A stretch of DNA of 64,000 nt, taken from assembly GCF_036227405.1 (NCBI RefSeq), contig NZ_CP109473.1, forward strand, positions 8,308,001 to 8,372,000. The letters are read 5' to 3'. The notes under the pieces are model-generated. The model saw only the letters and a program-made list of their open reading frames with translations, did not search any database and had not been told where the DNA came from. The position numbers and the translations under genes were made by a program. This document shows, piece by piece, positions 15,282 through 24,323 of this stretch (its first letter is position 1; every line of letters starts with the position of its first letter). The DNA comes from Streptomyces sp. NBC_01460 (GTDB taxonomy: Bacteria > Actinomycetota > Actinomycetes > Streptomycetales > Streptomycetaceae).

Positions 15282-15863
15282 TCAGGCCAGGTTGACGAGA
15301 CGGATGTAGCGCACCCAGTCCCAGTGGGGACCCGGATCGGTGTGGTCGCTTCCCGGCACTTCGTGGTGGCCGATGATGTGCGCGCGGTCCTTGGGCAGGC
15401 CGTAGCGGTCACAGATGTCCGCGGTGAGCTTCGCCGAACGCGCGTACATCGTGTGGGTGAAGTAGGCGGGCTGGTCGATCCAGCCCTCGTGCTCGATACC
15501 GATGCTGCGGGTGTTGTGGTCCCAGCTCCCCGCGTGCCAGGCGATGTCCCGTTCCCGCACGCACTGGGCGACGAATCCGTCGCCCGAGCGCACCACGTAG
15601 TGGGCGGACACCTCCTTGGCCGGATTCCGGAAGATGCCGACCGTCTGCGAGAACGTCTGCTGGGCGACGTGGATGACGACCAGGTCGACAGGACGCTCCG
15701 AAGAACGTCTCGACGGCGTGCAGTTGGACTCCGACGCCGGAAACCACTGTGCGCCCCCGTAGTCGGTCTCCGCCGGGGGAGCGGCCACGGCCCGGACGGA
15801 CGCGGGAAGGAGCGCCGCGGCGGCCGTGACCGCGGCGCCCTGAAGAATCCGCCTGCGCTGCAT
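15282..15863 (-). CDS. Secreted N-acetylmuramoyl-L-alanine amidase (Amidase_2)
   Basis: 193 residues from the ATG at 15863 with AGGAG upstream. The N-terminus RRRILQGAAVTAAAALLPAS is a Tat-type signal peptide. The Amidase_2/PGRP fold follows, with zinc-ligand regions VDLVVIHVAQ (His), SIGIEHEGW, IIGHHEVPGSDHTDPGPHWDW (in part: HHEVPGSDHTDPG). The enzyme cleaves the amide bond between N-acetylmuramic acid and the stem peptide of peptidoglycan. There is no cell-wall binding repeat. It is transcribed leftward and alone; the convergent exporter ends 27 bp away. Confidence 0.9.
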   Translation of the reverse strand: MQRRRILQGAAVTAAAALLPASVRAVAAPPAETDYGGAQWFPASESNCTPSRRSSERPVDLVVIHVAQQTFSQTVGIFRNPAKEVSAHYVVRSGDGFVAQCVRERDIAWHAGSWDHNTRSIGIEHEGWIDQPAYFTHTMYARSAKLTADICDRYGLPKDRAHIIGHHEVPGSDHTDPGPHWDWVRYIRLVNLA

Positions 15864-15964
15864 CAGCACTCCTGTGCGTGGGACGTGGTCCGGTCTACGG
15901 CTCACACGCGCCGCCCCACCGTACGGTTCCGCGCAGGCGCGGAACCGCGCGTGACGTCCCGCCC

Positions 15965-17257
15965 TCAGGTGCCGGACAGGACCCCGGCCAGTGCTGCCCC
16001 GGGGTCGTCCTCCGCCGGTCCGGCGGGGAGCCACCGGCCCGCTTCCTGGATGTACGGCCACCACCGCCCGTCGCGTCCGAGCCGCAGCTGCGTACCGGAA
16101 CCGACCAGCGTCCAGCGGTTTCCGGCCGCCCGGAGCCGGGGCCCCTCGCCTTCCTCCCATGCCGCGGCGAGCTGCGCCAGGGCCCGGGCGAGCATCTCCG
16201 GGTCCGGCAGCCACTCCTCGTCGCACACCGCGAGCGCGGCCGCCCCGCCGTACCGCCAGGCCCGTACCGCGGCGTCCAGCCCGGCCGGCCCGCGACCGGA
16301 CGCCGTTGCCAGCCGCGCCGTGACGTGGGTGCCGGCCCTGCTGCCGGCGGCCAGCCGCACCGCGTCCTGCTCGGGCGTCAGCTCCGCTGCCGGGGGCTGC
16401 TGTCCGTGGCGCGCGCCGAGTGCGTCCGCCAGCATCGCGAACGCCCGCACGGCGCTGTCCGCCGCCAGGAACTCCAGCGCGGCAGCGTCGATTCCGGCCT
16501 CCGGATCCCACTCCGCGTCCAGCGACGGCGGCAGGCCCGGCTCCGCGGGCAGGGGTGGGGGAGGCGGAAGGGGCGGCAGGATGTCCCGGGCCGCGAAGGC
16601 CTCGTCCGCCCGCACGCCCTGCCGCGACGGGCTGTCGGCGAGGTCCTCCGCCGGAGCCGCGTCGTCGGACCCGCGGCCCGCTCGCGCCGTACTGCGCGCC
16701 TGCAGTTCGTCGAGCAGCCGCCGCTCGTCACGGCCCCGCAACAGCAGCAGTACGAAGGGGTCCTCGTCGAGCAGCCGCGCGACCTGGTAGCAGAGGGCGC
16801 CCGTATGCGGGCAGTGGTCCCACGCGTCGCAGCTGCACTCGGGCTCCAGGTCGCCGATCCCGGGCAGCAGTTCGAGCCCGGCCGCGGCCGCGTCCTCCAC
16901 CAGGTGCGGCGGCATCTCACGGTCGAGCAGGGCCGCGATGTGCCCGGACCGTTCGGACGCCATGTCCAGGAAGCGGTCCCAGTCCTCCTCGCTCAGCTCC
17001 TGGAGCAGCACGTCACTGCGGTACGCCGACGAGTCGCGGTCCTGCACGACCGCGGTGAGCCGGCCGGGCCGGACCGACACCGCGCCGACTCCGCCCTCCC
17101 GGGCCAGTCTCCGCCCCTTCTTCAGCTGCGCGCCGTCGAGTGCCGTGTCCTCCAGCGCCTTCAGCCAGGCCCGGCCCCACCAGGACGAGGCGAAGGCGCG
17201 GCCCTGTGCGGGCGGGAGGGGCGCGAACGTACGCTCCGGCTCGTGACCCTCGTTCAT
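15965..17257 (-). CDS. SWIM zinc-finger protein, partner of SNF2 ATPase
   Basis: 430 residues from the ATG at 17257. The N-terminal WWGRAWLKALE motif and the SWIM finger C-x-C-x(n)-C-x-H (ECSCDAWDHCPHTGALCY, about residues 135-152) identify the SWIM zinc-finger family, which occurs beside SNF2-type helicases in many actinobacteria. The middle is a Pro/Ala-rich low-complexity linker (PPLPPPPPLPAEP). The C-terminal region is helical and unassigned. The start codon overlaps the stop of the SNF2 gene (ATGA), so the two are produced together and very likely form one DNA-associated complex. Confidence 0.88.
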   Translation of the reverse strand: MNEGHEPERTFAPLPPAQGRAFASSWWGRAWLKALEDTALDGAQLKKGRRLAREGGVGAVSVRPGRLTAVVQDRDSSAYRSDVLLQELSEEDWDRFLDMASERSGHIAALLDREMPPHLVEDAAAAGLELLPGIGDLEPECSCDAWDHCPHTGALCYQVARLLDEDPFVLLLLRGRDERRLLDELQARSTARAGRGSDDAAPAEDLADSPSRQGVRADEAFAARDILPPLPPPPPLPAEPGLPPSLDAEWDPEAGIDAAALEFLAADSAVRAFAMLADALGARHGQQPPAAELTPEQDAVRLAAGSRAGTHVTARLATASGRGPAGLDAAVRAWRYGGAAALAVCDEEWLPDPEMLARALAQLAAAWEEGEGPRLRAAGNRWTLVGSGTQLRLGRDGRWWPYIQEAGRWLPAGPAEDDPGAALAGVLSGT

Positions 17258-20133
17258 CGTGCAGCCCCTCGCAGCTCGACCAGCTCGGCCAGTTCGGCAT
17301 CGCTCAACTCGCTCAGCGCGGCCTCGCCCCCGCCGAGCACCGCGTCGGCCAGACCCTGTTTCCGCGTCAGCATGGCAGCGATGCGGTCCTCCACGGTGCC
17401 CTCGGCGATCAGCCGGTGCACCTGCACCGGCTGCGTCTGCCCGATCCGGTAGGCACGGTCCGTGGCCTGAGCCTCCACGGCCGGATTCCACCAGCGGTCG
17501 AAGTGCACGACATGGCCGGCGCGGGTGAGGTTGAGCCCCGTGCCCGCGGCCTTGAGCGAGAGCAGGAACACCGGCGCCTCGCCCGCCTGGAAGCGGTTCA
17601 CCATGGCCTCCCGCTCGGGGACCGGGGTGCCGCCGTGCAGGAACTGGGTGCGGATTCCGCGCGCCGCCAGGTGCTGTTCCAGCAGGCGTGCCATCTGCAC
17701 GTACTGGGTGAAGACCAGCACGGCGGCCCCCTCGGCGAGGATCGTGTCGAGCAGTTCGTCCAGCAGTTCCACCTTGCCCGACCGGTCCACGATCCGTGGC
17801 TGCTCCTCCTTGAGGTACTGCGCCGGGTGGTTGCAGATCTGCTTGAGCGCCGTCAGCAGCTTCATGACCAGCCCGCGCCGTGCGAAGCCGTCCGCGCCGG
17901 TGATCTCCTCGAGCGTCTCGCGCACCACCGCCTCGTACAGGCCGGTCTGCTCCGCCGTGAGCGAGACGGTGCGGTCGGTCTCCGTCTTCGGGGGGAGCTC
18001 CGGCGCGATACCCGGATCGGATTTGCACCGGCGCAGGAGGAACGGGCGGACCAGTGAGGCGAGCCGCTCGGCAGCTGCGGGGTCGCTGCCGCCTTCCACC
18101 GCGCTCGCGTAGCGGGTGCGGAACGTCCCGAGCCGGCCGAGCAGCCCCGGGGTCGTCCAGTCGAGGATCGCCCACAGCTCGGAGAGGTTGTTCTCCACCG
18201 GAGTGCCCGTCAGGGCGACGCGGGCCCGCGCTCCGATGGTGCGCAGCCCGCGGGCGGTCGCCGAACGCGGGTTCTTGACGTGCTGCGCCTCGTCGGCCAC
18301 GACCATGCCCCAGGACGCCTGCGCCAGCCGCGCGGCGTCGAGACGCATCGTGCCGTACGTGGTGAGGACGAACTCGCCGTCGGCCAGGCCCTCCAGTGAG
18401 CGGGACGCGCCGTGGAAGCGGCGTACCGGTGTGCCGGGTGCGAACCTCTCGATCTCCCGCTGCCAGTTGCCCATCAGGGAGGTCGGACACACCACGAGTG
18501 TGGGTCCCGCGGCCGATCCGACGCCCTGCCGGTGCAGATGGAGGGCGATCAGCGTGATGGTCTTGCCCAGTCCCATGTCGTCGGCTAGGCAGCAGCCCAG
18601 GCCGAGCGACGTCATGGTGTGCAGCCAGTTCAGGCCACGCAGTTGGTAGTCGCGCAGCGTCGCGTCCAGCGCCTCCGGCTGTCCGACCGCGCGGTGTTCA
18701 GCCGACTCCGGGTCGGCGATCCGTGCCCGCAGCTGCTCGAGCCAGCCCGTGGCGGCCACCTGCACCCGGCGTCCGCCGATGTCGGTGGTCCCGGTCAGCA
18801 CGGCACCCAGTGCGTCGATGGGCGTGACCGTGCGGTCCTGGGTCCCGCGGGCCCGTCCCGCGTCCTCGGGGTCGATGAGCACCCACTGGTCACGGAGTCT
18901 GACCAGTGGTCTTCCCGCTTCGGCGAGCCGGTCGAGCTCCTCCCTGCTCAGCTGTCTGTCGCCCAGCGCGAACCGCCAGTCGAACGCGAGCACGGAGTCG
19001 GCCGACAGGAAGGACGGTGTGTCCGACCCGGTTCGGCGGGCCGTCCCGGCGCCGTCGTCCCGCGGGCCGATCACCGCTCGCGTGGTGAGTCTCCTCGCCA
19101 GCTCCTTGGGCCAGTGCACCTGGACACCCGTCGCCGCCAGTGCCCTCGCGGCGGAGCCCAGCAACTCCGTGATCTCCTCGTCGGCCGGCTCGACCGCGTC
19201 CGGGACGGCGGCCGACAGGAGAGGGGCCAACGGGGGCCAGGCCCGCGCGGCGCGCCGCAGCGCGAGCAGGGCGTCCATCCGGGCACGCGGACCGAACAGC
19301 GACGCGGCGGGGGAGCGGTCGGCCCACACATCGGCCGCGTCGGCGACCAGAGCGGGATCCTGGACGCTGTGGATCTGGAGGACCGCACGGAACGAGGGAG
19401 CGGGCCCGGTGCCGTCCGCCCCCTCCGCGTCGGTGAGTCCTGAGACCTCGACGCGCAGGGAGAGCCGCACACCGGCATCGTGACCGGCGGCGACATCGGC
19501 CGCCCAGGGGCGCAGCCCGGGGCGGTGCTGTGCGGCGTGCGAGGTGAACACCGGTGTGCCGGTGACGGTTTCGGCCGCGGGCGTACGGGGCATGCCGTCC
19601 ACCACCGCGTCGAGGAACGACCGCAGCAGCGGCTCGGGATCGGCCAGCAGCACCGGGCCGTCCGCCCCTTCGGCTTCGAGCGGCACCGCGTGGGCCTCGG
19701 GAGGCATGGAGGCCGCAAGGACCTGGATCCGCTCCAGATCGTCAGCGGTGAGCGGGCCGGCCCGCCAGGCGTCCCGGTCCGTCGGGCTCAGTCCCGGCAG
19801 CAGCAGTCCTCGCGCGACGAGTTGGAGCGCGAGGACCCCGGCCGTGCCCCAGAACGCGGTGGACGGGGAAGCCAGCGTGTCCGCGCGCGCCCGTGTGAGG
19901 ACCGGCAGCGCCTCCCTCACCGGCATCAGCAACGCCGGGACCGGGTACGTGCTGCCGTCGGTCGCGGCGACCGTCAGTTCCGTCGGACTCCCTGGATCGA
20001 GGGGAGGGGTGCTACCGTCCGCATTCCAGAACGCGATCAGGCCGGTACGGGCCGGATCCGCGGGGAGGAAGACTGCGGAGCAGCGGGACAGTTCGGTGAT
20101 CTCGTTGAGCGTTGCCGCAGGGAGCCTGTGCAC
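17254..20133 (-). CDS. SNF2-family DEAD/H ATPase
   Basis: About 959 residues. The N-terminal half (about 1-480) is the bacterial SNF2 leader with the SNF2_N-associated domain. The ATPase core follows: motif I DDMGLGKT, motif II DEAQ (VVADEAQHVKN), motif III LTGTPVENN, and helicase C-terminal motifs VFTQYV, LSLKAAGTGLNLTRA and DRAYRIGQ. SNF2 proteins translocate on duplex DNA and remodel protein-DNA complexes; bacterial members are linked to stress and transcription recycling. The start chosen is the GTG at 20133 (VHRLPAATLNE), with GAGGAA about 13 bases upstream; no better start exists in the frame nearby. It is coupled to the downstream SWIM gene. Confidence 0.9.
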   Translation of the reverse strand: MHRLPAATLNEITELSRCSAVFLPADPARTGLIAFWNADGSTPPLDPGSPTELTVAATDGSTYPVPALLMPVREALPVLTRARADTLASPSTAFWGTAGVLALQLVARGLLLPGLSPTDRDAWRAGPLTADDLERIQVLAASMPPEAHAVPLEAEGADGPVLLADPEPLLRSFLDAVVDGMPRTPAAETVTGTPVFTSHAAQHRPGLRPWAADVAAGHDAGVRLSLRVEVSGLTDAEGADGTGPAPSFRAVLQIHSVQDPALVADAADVWADRSPAASLFGPRARMDALLALRRAARAWPPLAPLLSAAVPDAVEPADEEITELLGSAARALAATGVQVHWPKELARRLTTRAVIGPRDDGAGTARRTGSDTPSFLSADSVLAFDWRFALGDRQLSREELDRLAEAGRPLVRLRDQWVLIDPEDAGRARGTQDRTVTPIDALGAVLTGTTDIGGRRVQVAATGWLEQLRARIADPESAEHRAVGQPEALDATLRDYQLRGLNWLHTMTSLGLGCCLADDMGLGKTITLIALHLHRQGVGSAAGPTLVVCPTSLMGNWQREIERFAPGTPVRRFHGASRSLEGLADGEFVLTTYGTMRLDAARLAQASWGMVVADEAQHVKNPRSATARGLRTIGARARVALTGTPVENNLSELWAILDWTTPGLLGRLGTFRTRYASAVEGGSDPAAAERLASLVRPFLLRRCKSDPGIAPELPPKTETDRTVSLTAEQTGLYEAVVRETLEEITGADGFARRGLVMKLLTALKQICNHPAQYLKEEQPRIVDRSGKVELLDELLDTILAEGAAVLVFTQYVQMARLLEQHLAARGIRTQFLHGGTPVPEREAMVNRFQAGEAPVFLLSLKAAGTGLNLTRAGHVVHFDRWWNPAVEAQATDRAYRIGQTQPVQVHRLIAEGTVEDRIAAMLTRKQGLADAVLGGGEAALSELSDAELAELVELRGAAR

Positions 20134-20391
20134 AGCGATGTCAGATTCCTCAAATTTGACTAGTGAGCCCGGGGTCGCCGAGGGTACTCCACCCGCGGCC
20201 CGTTCCGGGAGAGATGCGCAGTGATCCACCTCACTCGTCTCTGCCTTCTGAAGCCTGGGGTACAGCCCGCACCACCATCGGACACGGGGGAATCCCCCCG
20301 TACGGCCGGGGTGATGGCGCCATGGCTGCCGCAGGCCCGCCATCCGTACGTTTGACGAGGTCAGCGCAGATGCCCAGAAACCGGAGACGTC

Positions 20392-21456
20392 ATGCCCCAG
20401 GCGGTAGAAGCCACCGTTGCGCCGAACACCCGCGACGGATCGGAGAGTCCGGCCGGCCCGCCGCCTCCCGGAAGTGATTTCGCACCACTCCTGAAGACCG
20501 TCAAGGGTCAGGGTCTCCTCGAACGGCGCACCGGCTGGTACGCGGCGGGCATCGCCGCGAACCTGACCGCTCTCGGCGTCGTGATCGGCGGCATGGTGAT
20601 GCTCGGCGACACCTGGTGGAACCTGTTCCTCGCCGTGCCGCTGGCCGTTCTCTGGACCCGTACGGCCTTCTTCGGACACGACGCCGGCCATGCCCAGATA
20701 ACCGGGGACCGCAAGGCGGGCCGGGCGCTCGGCCTCGTGCACGCGAACCTCCTCCTCGGGATGAACGAGGCCTGGTGGAACGACAAGCACGTACGTCACC
20801 ACGCCAACCCGAACCACGTAGACAAGGACCCCGACGTCGGGGTCGGCGCCCTGGTCTGGACCCAGAAGCAGGCCGCTCAGCGCGAGGGCTTCTCCCGCTG
20901 GCTCACCCGCAACCAGGCGCGTCTCTTCTTCCCGATGCTGCTCCTCGAAGGCATCGCCCTCAAGATCTACGGCTTCCAGTTCCTGCGCCGTCAGCCCGTC
21001 CGTGAGCGCACGCTCTCCGGCATCCTGCTGTCCGGGCACCTCGCGCTGTACGCGACGCTGCTCCTGACCGTCATGTCCCCGGGCAAGGCCGTCGTCTTCG
21101 CCCTCGTGCACCACGCGCTCTTCGGCCTCCACCTGGGCATGGCCTTCGCTCCGAACCACAAGGGCATGGAGATGCCCGACCCCGACGGCGACCGCTGGGG
21201 GCATCTGCAGCGCCAGGTCCTCACCTCGCGCAACGTGCGTGGGGCCGTCCTCACCGACTGGCTGCTCGGCGGGCTCAACTACCAGATCGAGCACCACCTC
21301 TTCCCGAGCATGCCCCGGCCCCACCTGCGACTGGCGCAACCCCTGGTCAAGGCGCACTGCGCGTCCATCGGGATGCCGTACGCGGAGACGGGCATCATCG
21401 AGTCCTACCGTCAGGCCCTGCAACACATGCACGAGGTCGGAGAGCCGCTCCGCTAG
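20392..21456 (+). CDS. Membrane fatty acid desaturase (acyl-lipid type)
   Basis: 354 residues. The three histidine boxes of membrane di-iron desaturases are intact: HDAGH (FFGHDAGHAQ), HVRHH (KHVRHHANP) and QIEHH (LNYQIEHHLFPSMPR). The glutamine in the third box places it with the delta-6/linoleoyl-CoA-type front-end group. It has four hydrophobic segments between boxes. It would introduce a double bond into a membrane acyl chain, perhaps for cold or fluidity adaptation. No cytochrome b5 domain is fused, so a separate electron donor is needed; none is adjacent. GGAGA lies just upstream of the ATG. The intergenic stretch 20134-20391 contains a CGGGGG/CCCCCG hairpin near 20285-20301. Confidence 0.92.
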   Translation: MPQAVEATVAPNTRDGSESPAGPPPPGSDFAPLLKTVKGQGLLERRTGWYAAGIAANLTALGVVIGGMVMLGDTWWNLFLAVPLAVLWTRTAFFGHDAGHAQITGDRKAGRALGLVHANLLLGMNEAWWNDKHVRHHANPNHVDKDPDVGVGALVWTQKQAAQREGFSRWLTRNQARLFFPMLLLEGIALKIYGFQFLRRQPVRERTLSGILLSGHLALYATLLLTVMSPGKAVVFALVHHALFGLHLGMAFAPNHKGMEMPDPDGDRWGHLQRQVLTSRNVRGAVLTDWLLGGLNYQIEHHLFPSMPRPHLRLAQPLVKAHCASIGMPYAETGIIESYRQALQHMHEVGEPLR

Positions 21457-21564
21457 GACCTCCGCCCGGCGGCCCGCAGGATGCCGCCGCGCGGCTGGAA
21501 CCGACAGGGGACCACAGGCGTTCTCCCATCAGGAGCGGCTCCGGCCGCGGAGGAGGCACGGATC

Positions 21565-21747
21565 ATGTCGAACGGTGCAAAGATCGCCATCGGGGGAGTC
21601 GTCGCGGCAGTCGTCCTGATTCCGTTCATCGGATTCTGGTGGTCGCTGCTGGTCCTCATCGGCGTACCCACGGTGGGGTACCTCATGCTCGACCCCGCAC
21701 AGCGACGCAGGCTCCGCAGGATCAGTCGTAAGGAGATAGGGCGCTGA
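21565..21747 (+). CDS. Small membrane protein upstream of MOSC gene
   Basis: 60 residues from the ATG at 21565 with GGAGG at 21551-21555. Two hydrophobic segments (AIGGVVAAVVLIPFIGFWW and LLVLIGVPTVGYLML) are followed by an Arg-rich end (RRRLRRISRKE). I do not recognise a family. The stop TGA is shared with the CTG start of the MOSC gene (CTGA overlap), so it is translationally coupled and probably serves to drive MOSC translation or acts with it. Function unknown. Confidence 0.7.
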   Translation: MSNGAKIAIGGVVAAVVLIPFIGFWWSLLVLIGVPTVGYLMLDPAQRRRLRRISRKEIGR

Positions 21748-22286
21748 ACAGCACGGTCACCGCGGTCAGCAGCAACGGCGAGTACTCCTTCACCAAGCCC
21801 AACCGGGACAGCGTGACGCTGCTGGCCGGGCTCGGGGTGGAGGGTGACGTCCATGCCGGGGTCACGGTCAAGCACCGCTCCCGGGTCGCCCAGGACCCGA
21901 CGCAGCCCAACCTGCGTCAGGTCCACCTCATGCACCAGGAACTGTTCGCCGAGCTGGGGGCGGCGGGGTTCGAGGTCATGCCGGGCGATCTCGGGGAGAA
22001 CATCACCACGAGCGGGATCGATCTCCTCGCCCTCCCTGTGGGGACCCTGCTCCACCTGGGCGACGAGGCCGTCGTCGAGGTGACCGGCCTGCGGAATCCG
22101 TGCCTGCAGATCGACCACTTCCAGGACGGCCTGCTCAAGCAGGTCGTCGGCCGGGCGGACGACGGCACCGTCGTCCGCAGGGCGGGAATCATGGGCATCG
22201 TCACGACCGGCGGAACCGTACGGCCCGGTGACACGGTCAGGGCAGAGCTGCCCGCCGAACCGCACCGCCCCCTTGAGCGCGTGTAG
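21744..22286 (+). CDS. MOSC-domain protein with CTG start
   Basis: 180 residues. The MOSC (molybdenum cofactor sulfurase C-terminal) pattern is clear: AVSSNGEYSFTKPNR, GLGVEGDVHAG, VHLMHQELF, GDLGENITTSG and LRNPCLQIDHFQ with the conserved Cys. MOSC proteins handle sulfur carried as persulfide or bind molybdenum cofactor; this short form acts alone. An in-frame TAA lies at 21729-21731, and the first ATG/GTG/TTG codon in frame is a GTG at 21813, which would delete the conserved first strand. The only start consistent with the domain is CTG at 21744, eight bases after AAGGAG (21730-21735) and overlapping the previous stop. Confidence 0.88.
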   Translation: MNSTVTAVSSNGEYSFTKPNRDSVTLLAGLGVEGDVHAGVTVKHRSRVAQDPTQPNLRQVHLMHQELFAELGAAGFEVMPGDLGENITTSGIDLLALPVGTLLHLGDEAVVEVTGLRNPCLQIDHFQDGLLKQVVGRADDGTVVRRAGIMGIVTTGGTVRPGDTVRAELPAEPHRPLERV

Positions 22287-22307
22287 GACACACGGGGCGA
22301 GCCTCGG

Positions 22308-22327
22308 ACCGCGTGGGCACGCGCGGT
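22308..22327. terminator. Bidirectional hairpin between convergent genes
   Basis: An 8-bp stem (ACCGCGTG with CGCGCGGT, one G-T pair) and a 4-base loop between the MOSC gene and the convergent hypothetical gene, touching the latter's stop codon. It is a plausible two-way terminator. Confidence 0.5.
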
Positions 22328-23196
22328 CAGGACGGCCGTACGGCCAGCTCGTCGAGCGACTTCAGCAGCCCCGGGAGCTCGGGGCCGCGGCCGACCGGCA
22401 TGACCTCGCCCGGCTCCTCGTCCAGGAGGACGAAGGCGATGTCGTCCGTCCTGGCCACCAGGGACCAGCCGGGGCCGTCGGCCCGCAGCGTCCGTGCCCC
22501 GCCAGGGGCGAAGGCGGAGCGGATCCGGCCGGGCGGAGGCGGAGAGCTGACGTACTCCCGGGCCGCTGCGAGCGCCTTGCGCACACCGGGGTGCTGTCCG
22601 GAACCCGTGGACCCGGCGGAGCTCCCGGCGTCCGCCGTCGCCGCACCGTCCCGAGCCGGCTCCCCGGGGCTGCCGAACGCCGTCTCGTCGTCGATCTGTC
22701 CGCGCCACGCGGCCCACTGGAGAGCTATCTCGTCCGCCCCGAGCCGCCGCTGCGGAGCGCCCCAGACCTCGGTGTCCGGCGGAGTCAGCGGATCGGGGCC
22801 CTCACCGTCGGGATCGGGCAACGGGTCGTGCGGCTCGGGGACCCCGGGCGCGGAGACCGCGAGCGCGAGCGGCCACCCCGGCAACGCGCACACCACCGAG
22901 CGGTCGTCGGGGGAGAGGTCGTACTCCATCCCGCAGTCCCACGAGGCGATGGCGACGGCCACCAGCGAGACGTCCTCGACGACGACGGTCCAACGGGCGC
23001 CCCCGCTGTCCTGGCCGAGCACGAGGCCGTACCCCTCGGCGTACGGCTCGAGGCCGAGCGCGGCACACGCGGCCACGTAGTCGTCGCCCAGCACGCTGGG
23101 GAACTGCGCGGGGGTCAGCAGCACCGCGGTCAGCACAAACAGCGCGTCGTCATCGGCGACCGTGTCGTCCGTCCCTGCCACAGCACCCACCCTCAT
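22327..23196 (-). CDS. Conserved hypothetical acidic protein
   Basis: 289 residues from the ATG at 23196; an in-frame GTG at 23190 is an alternative. The N-terminal half (DALFVLTAVLLTPAQFPSVL, VVVEDVSLVAVAIASWDCGMEY in part) looks like an alpha/beta fold. The middle is a Pro/Asp/Gly-rich linker (DPLPDPDGEGPDPLTPPD), and the C-terminal half contains WSLVARTDDIAFVLLDEEPGE. There is no signal peptide, membrane segment or catalytic motif that I recognise. It stands alone between convergent and divergent neighbours. Function unknown. Confidence 0.72.
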   Translation of the reverse strand: MRVGAVAGTDDTVADDDALFVLTAVLLTPAQFPSVLGDDYVAACAALGLEPYAEGYGLVLGQDSGGARWTVVVEDVSLVAVAIASWDCGMEYDLSPDDRSVVCALPGWPLALAVSAPGVPEPHDPLPDPDGEGPDPLTPPDTEVWGAPQRRLGADEIALQWAAWRGQIDDETAFGSPGEPARDGAATADAGSSAGSTGSGQHPGVRKALAAAREYVSSPPPPGRIRSAFAPGGARTLRADGPGWSLVARTDDIAFVLLDEEPGEVMPVGRGPELPGLLKSLDELAVRPS

Positions 23197-23393
23197 TCCA
23201 GATCAGATCGCTTGAGCCGTCGGCGCACCTTAACTACTCGGTAACCCTGTCGTCGAGGCCCTGACAAGGGATAACGGCCAGGTAACCGGAGATCACGACC
23301 GGCCGCGAGGGTACGCTTCGGGACCCCTCGTGCCGTGGTGCTGTTCCGTCCGTCACCCGTAGGGTGGTGAGCCCGGCCGACGAGGGGGACAGC

Positions 23394-24299
23394 ATGGTGG
23401 AACGGTACGCACGGCTGAAGGAGATCCAGCGCCTCGACCCGGAGCGGGACTTCCTGGAGATCTACCGCCTCACCGTGACGTACGAATTCCCCTGGGACAT
23501 CACCCGCGCCCTCGAACTCGCCCTGTACCGCACCTACGCGGTCCCCAGCATCGGCCGACTGCTGGCGGAGACGGGCGAACTGACGGAACGTTCACAGAAG
23601 AGGTACGACGACACCGCACTCCTTCTCGACGCCGTGGTCGAGCACGGCTTCGACAGCGAGGACGGCCGCACGGCCGTCCGTCGGATCAACCGGATGCACC
23701 GCAGTTACGACATCAGCAACGACGACATGCGCTATGTGCTGTGCACCTTCGTCGTCACGCCCAAGCGCTGGCTCGACACCTACGGCTGGCGCAGGCTGTC
23801 CGGCCACGAGCAGCGCGCCTTCGCGGCGTACTACCGCACGCTCGGTGCCCGCATGGGCATCCAGGACGTGCCGCGGACGTACGAGGACTTCGAGCACGCG
23901 CTGGACGCCTACGAGGACGAGCACTTCGGCTGGGACGAAGGCGCACGCGCCGTCTCCGACGCCACCCTGGACCTGATGGGCTCCTGGTACCCGCGGCCGC
24001 TCGCCCCCGTCGTACGCAAGGCGACCCTCGCCCTGCTCGACGACGCGCTGCTGCGGGCGTTCCGGTACGGGCGGCCGGGCCCGGCCGCCCGGGCGCTGAC
24101 CCGCGGCGCACTGCGCCTGAGGGCACGTGCCGTACGGTTCATGCCGCCGCGTACCAGGGCCCATCACGCCCGGCAGAACCCCGAGATCAAGGGGTACCCG
24201 GAGGGCTACGAGGTCGCCCGGCTCGGCACGTTCCCCACCCCGGGCGTGTGGGGATGTCCCGTACCGCGCGGACGGACGCCGGACGCCTCGGCCGAGTGA
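23394..24299 (+). CDS. MpaB/DUF2236-family oxygenase
   Basis: 301 residues from the ATG at 23394 with GAGGGGG upstream; an in-frame GTG at 23364 is less likely. The MpaB-type (DUF2236, related to latex-clearing Lcp) helical fold is supported by RYDDTALLLDAVVEHGF, the RINRMHRSYDISNDDMRYVL segment (in part) with conserved Arg/His, and TFVVTPKRWLDTYGWR. Family members bind haem b and cleave or oxidise hydrophobic substrates. The C-terminal region is basic and Arg-rich (GALRLRARAVRFMPPRTRAHHARQ in part). The gene is monocistronic and converges with a methyltransferase gene, 24 bp away, across a short GAGCGG/CCGCTC hairpin. Confidence 0.82.
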   Translation: MVERYARLKEIQRLDPERDFLEIYRLTVTYEFPWDITRALELALYRTYAVPSIGRLLAETGELTERSQKRYDDTALLLDAVVEHGFDSEDGRTAVRRINRMHRSYDISNDDMRYVLCTFVVTPKRWLDTYGWRRLSGHEQRAFAAYYRTLGARMGIQDVPRTYEDFEHALDAYEDEHFGWDEGARAVSDATLDLMGSWYPRPLAPVVRKATLALLDDALLRAFRYGRPGPAARALTRGALRLRARAVRFMPPRTRAHHARQNPEIKGYPEGYEVARLGTFPTPGVWGCPVPRGRTPDASAE

Positions 24300-24323
24300 G
24301 GGCGAGCGGGCACCGGCGACCGC

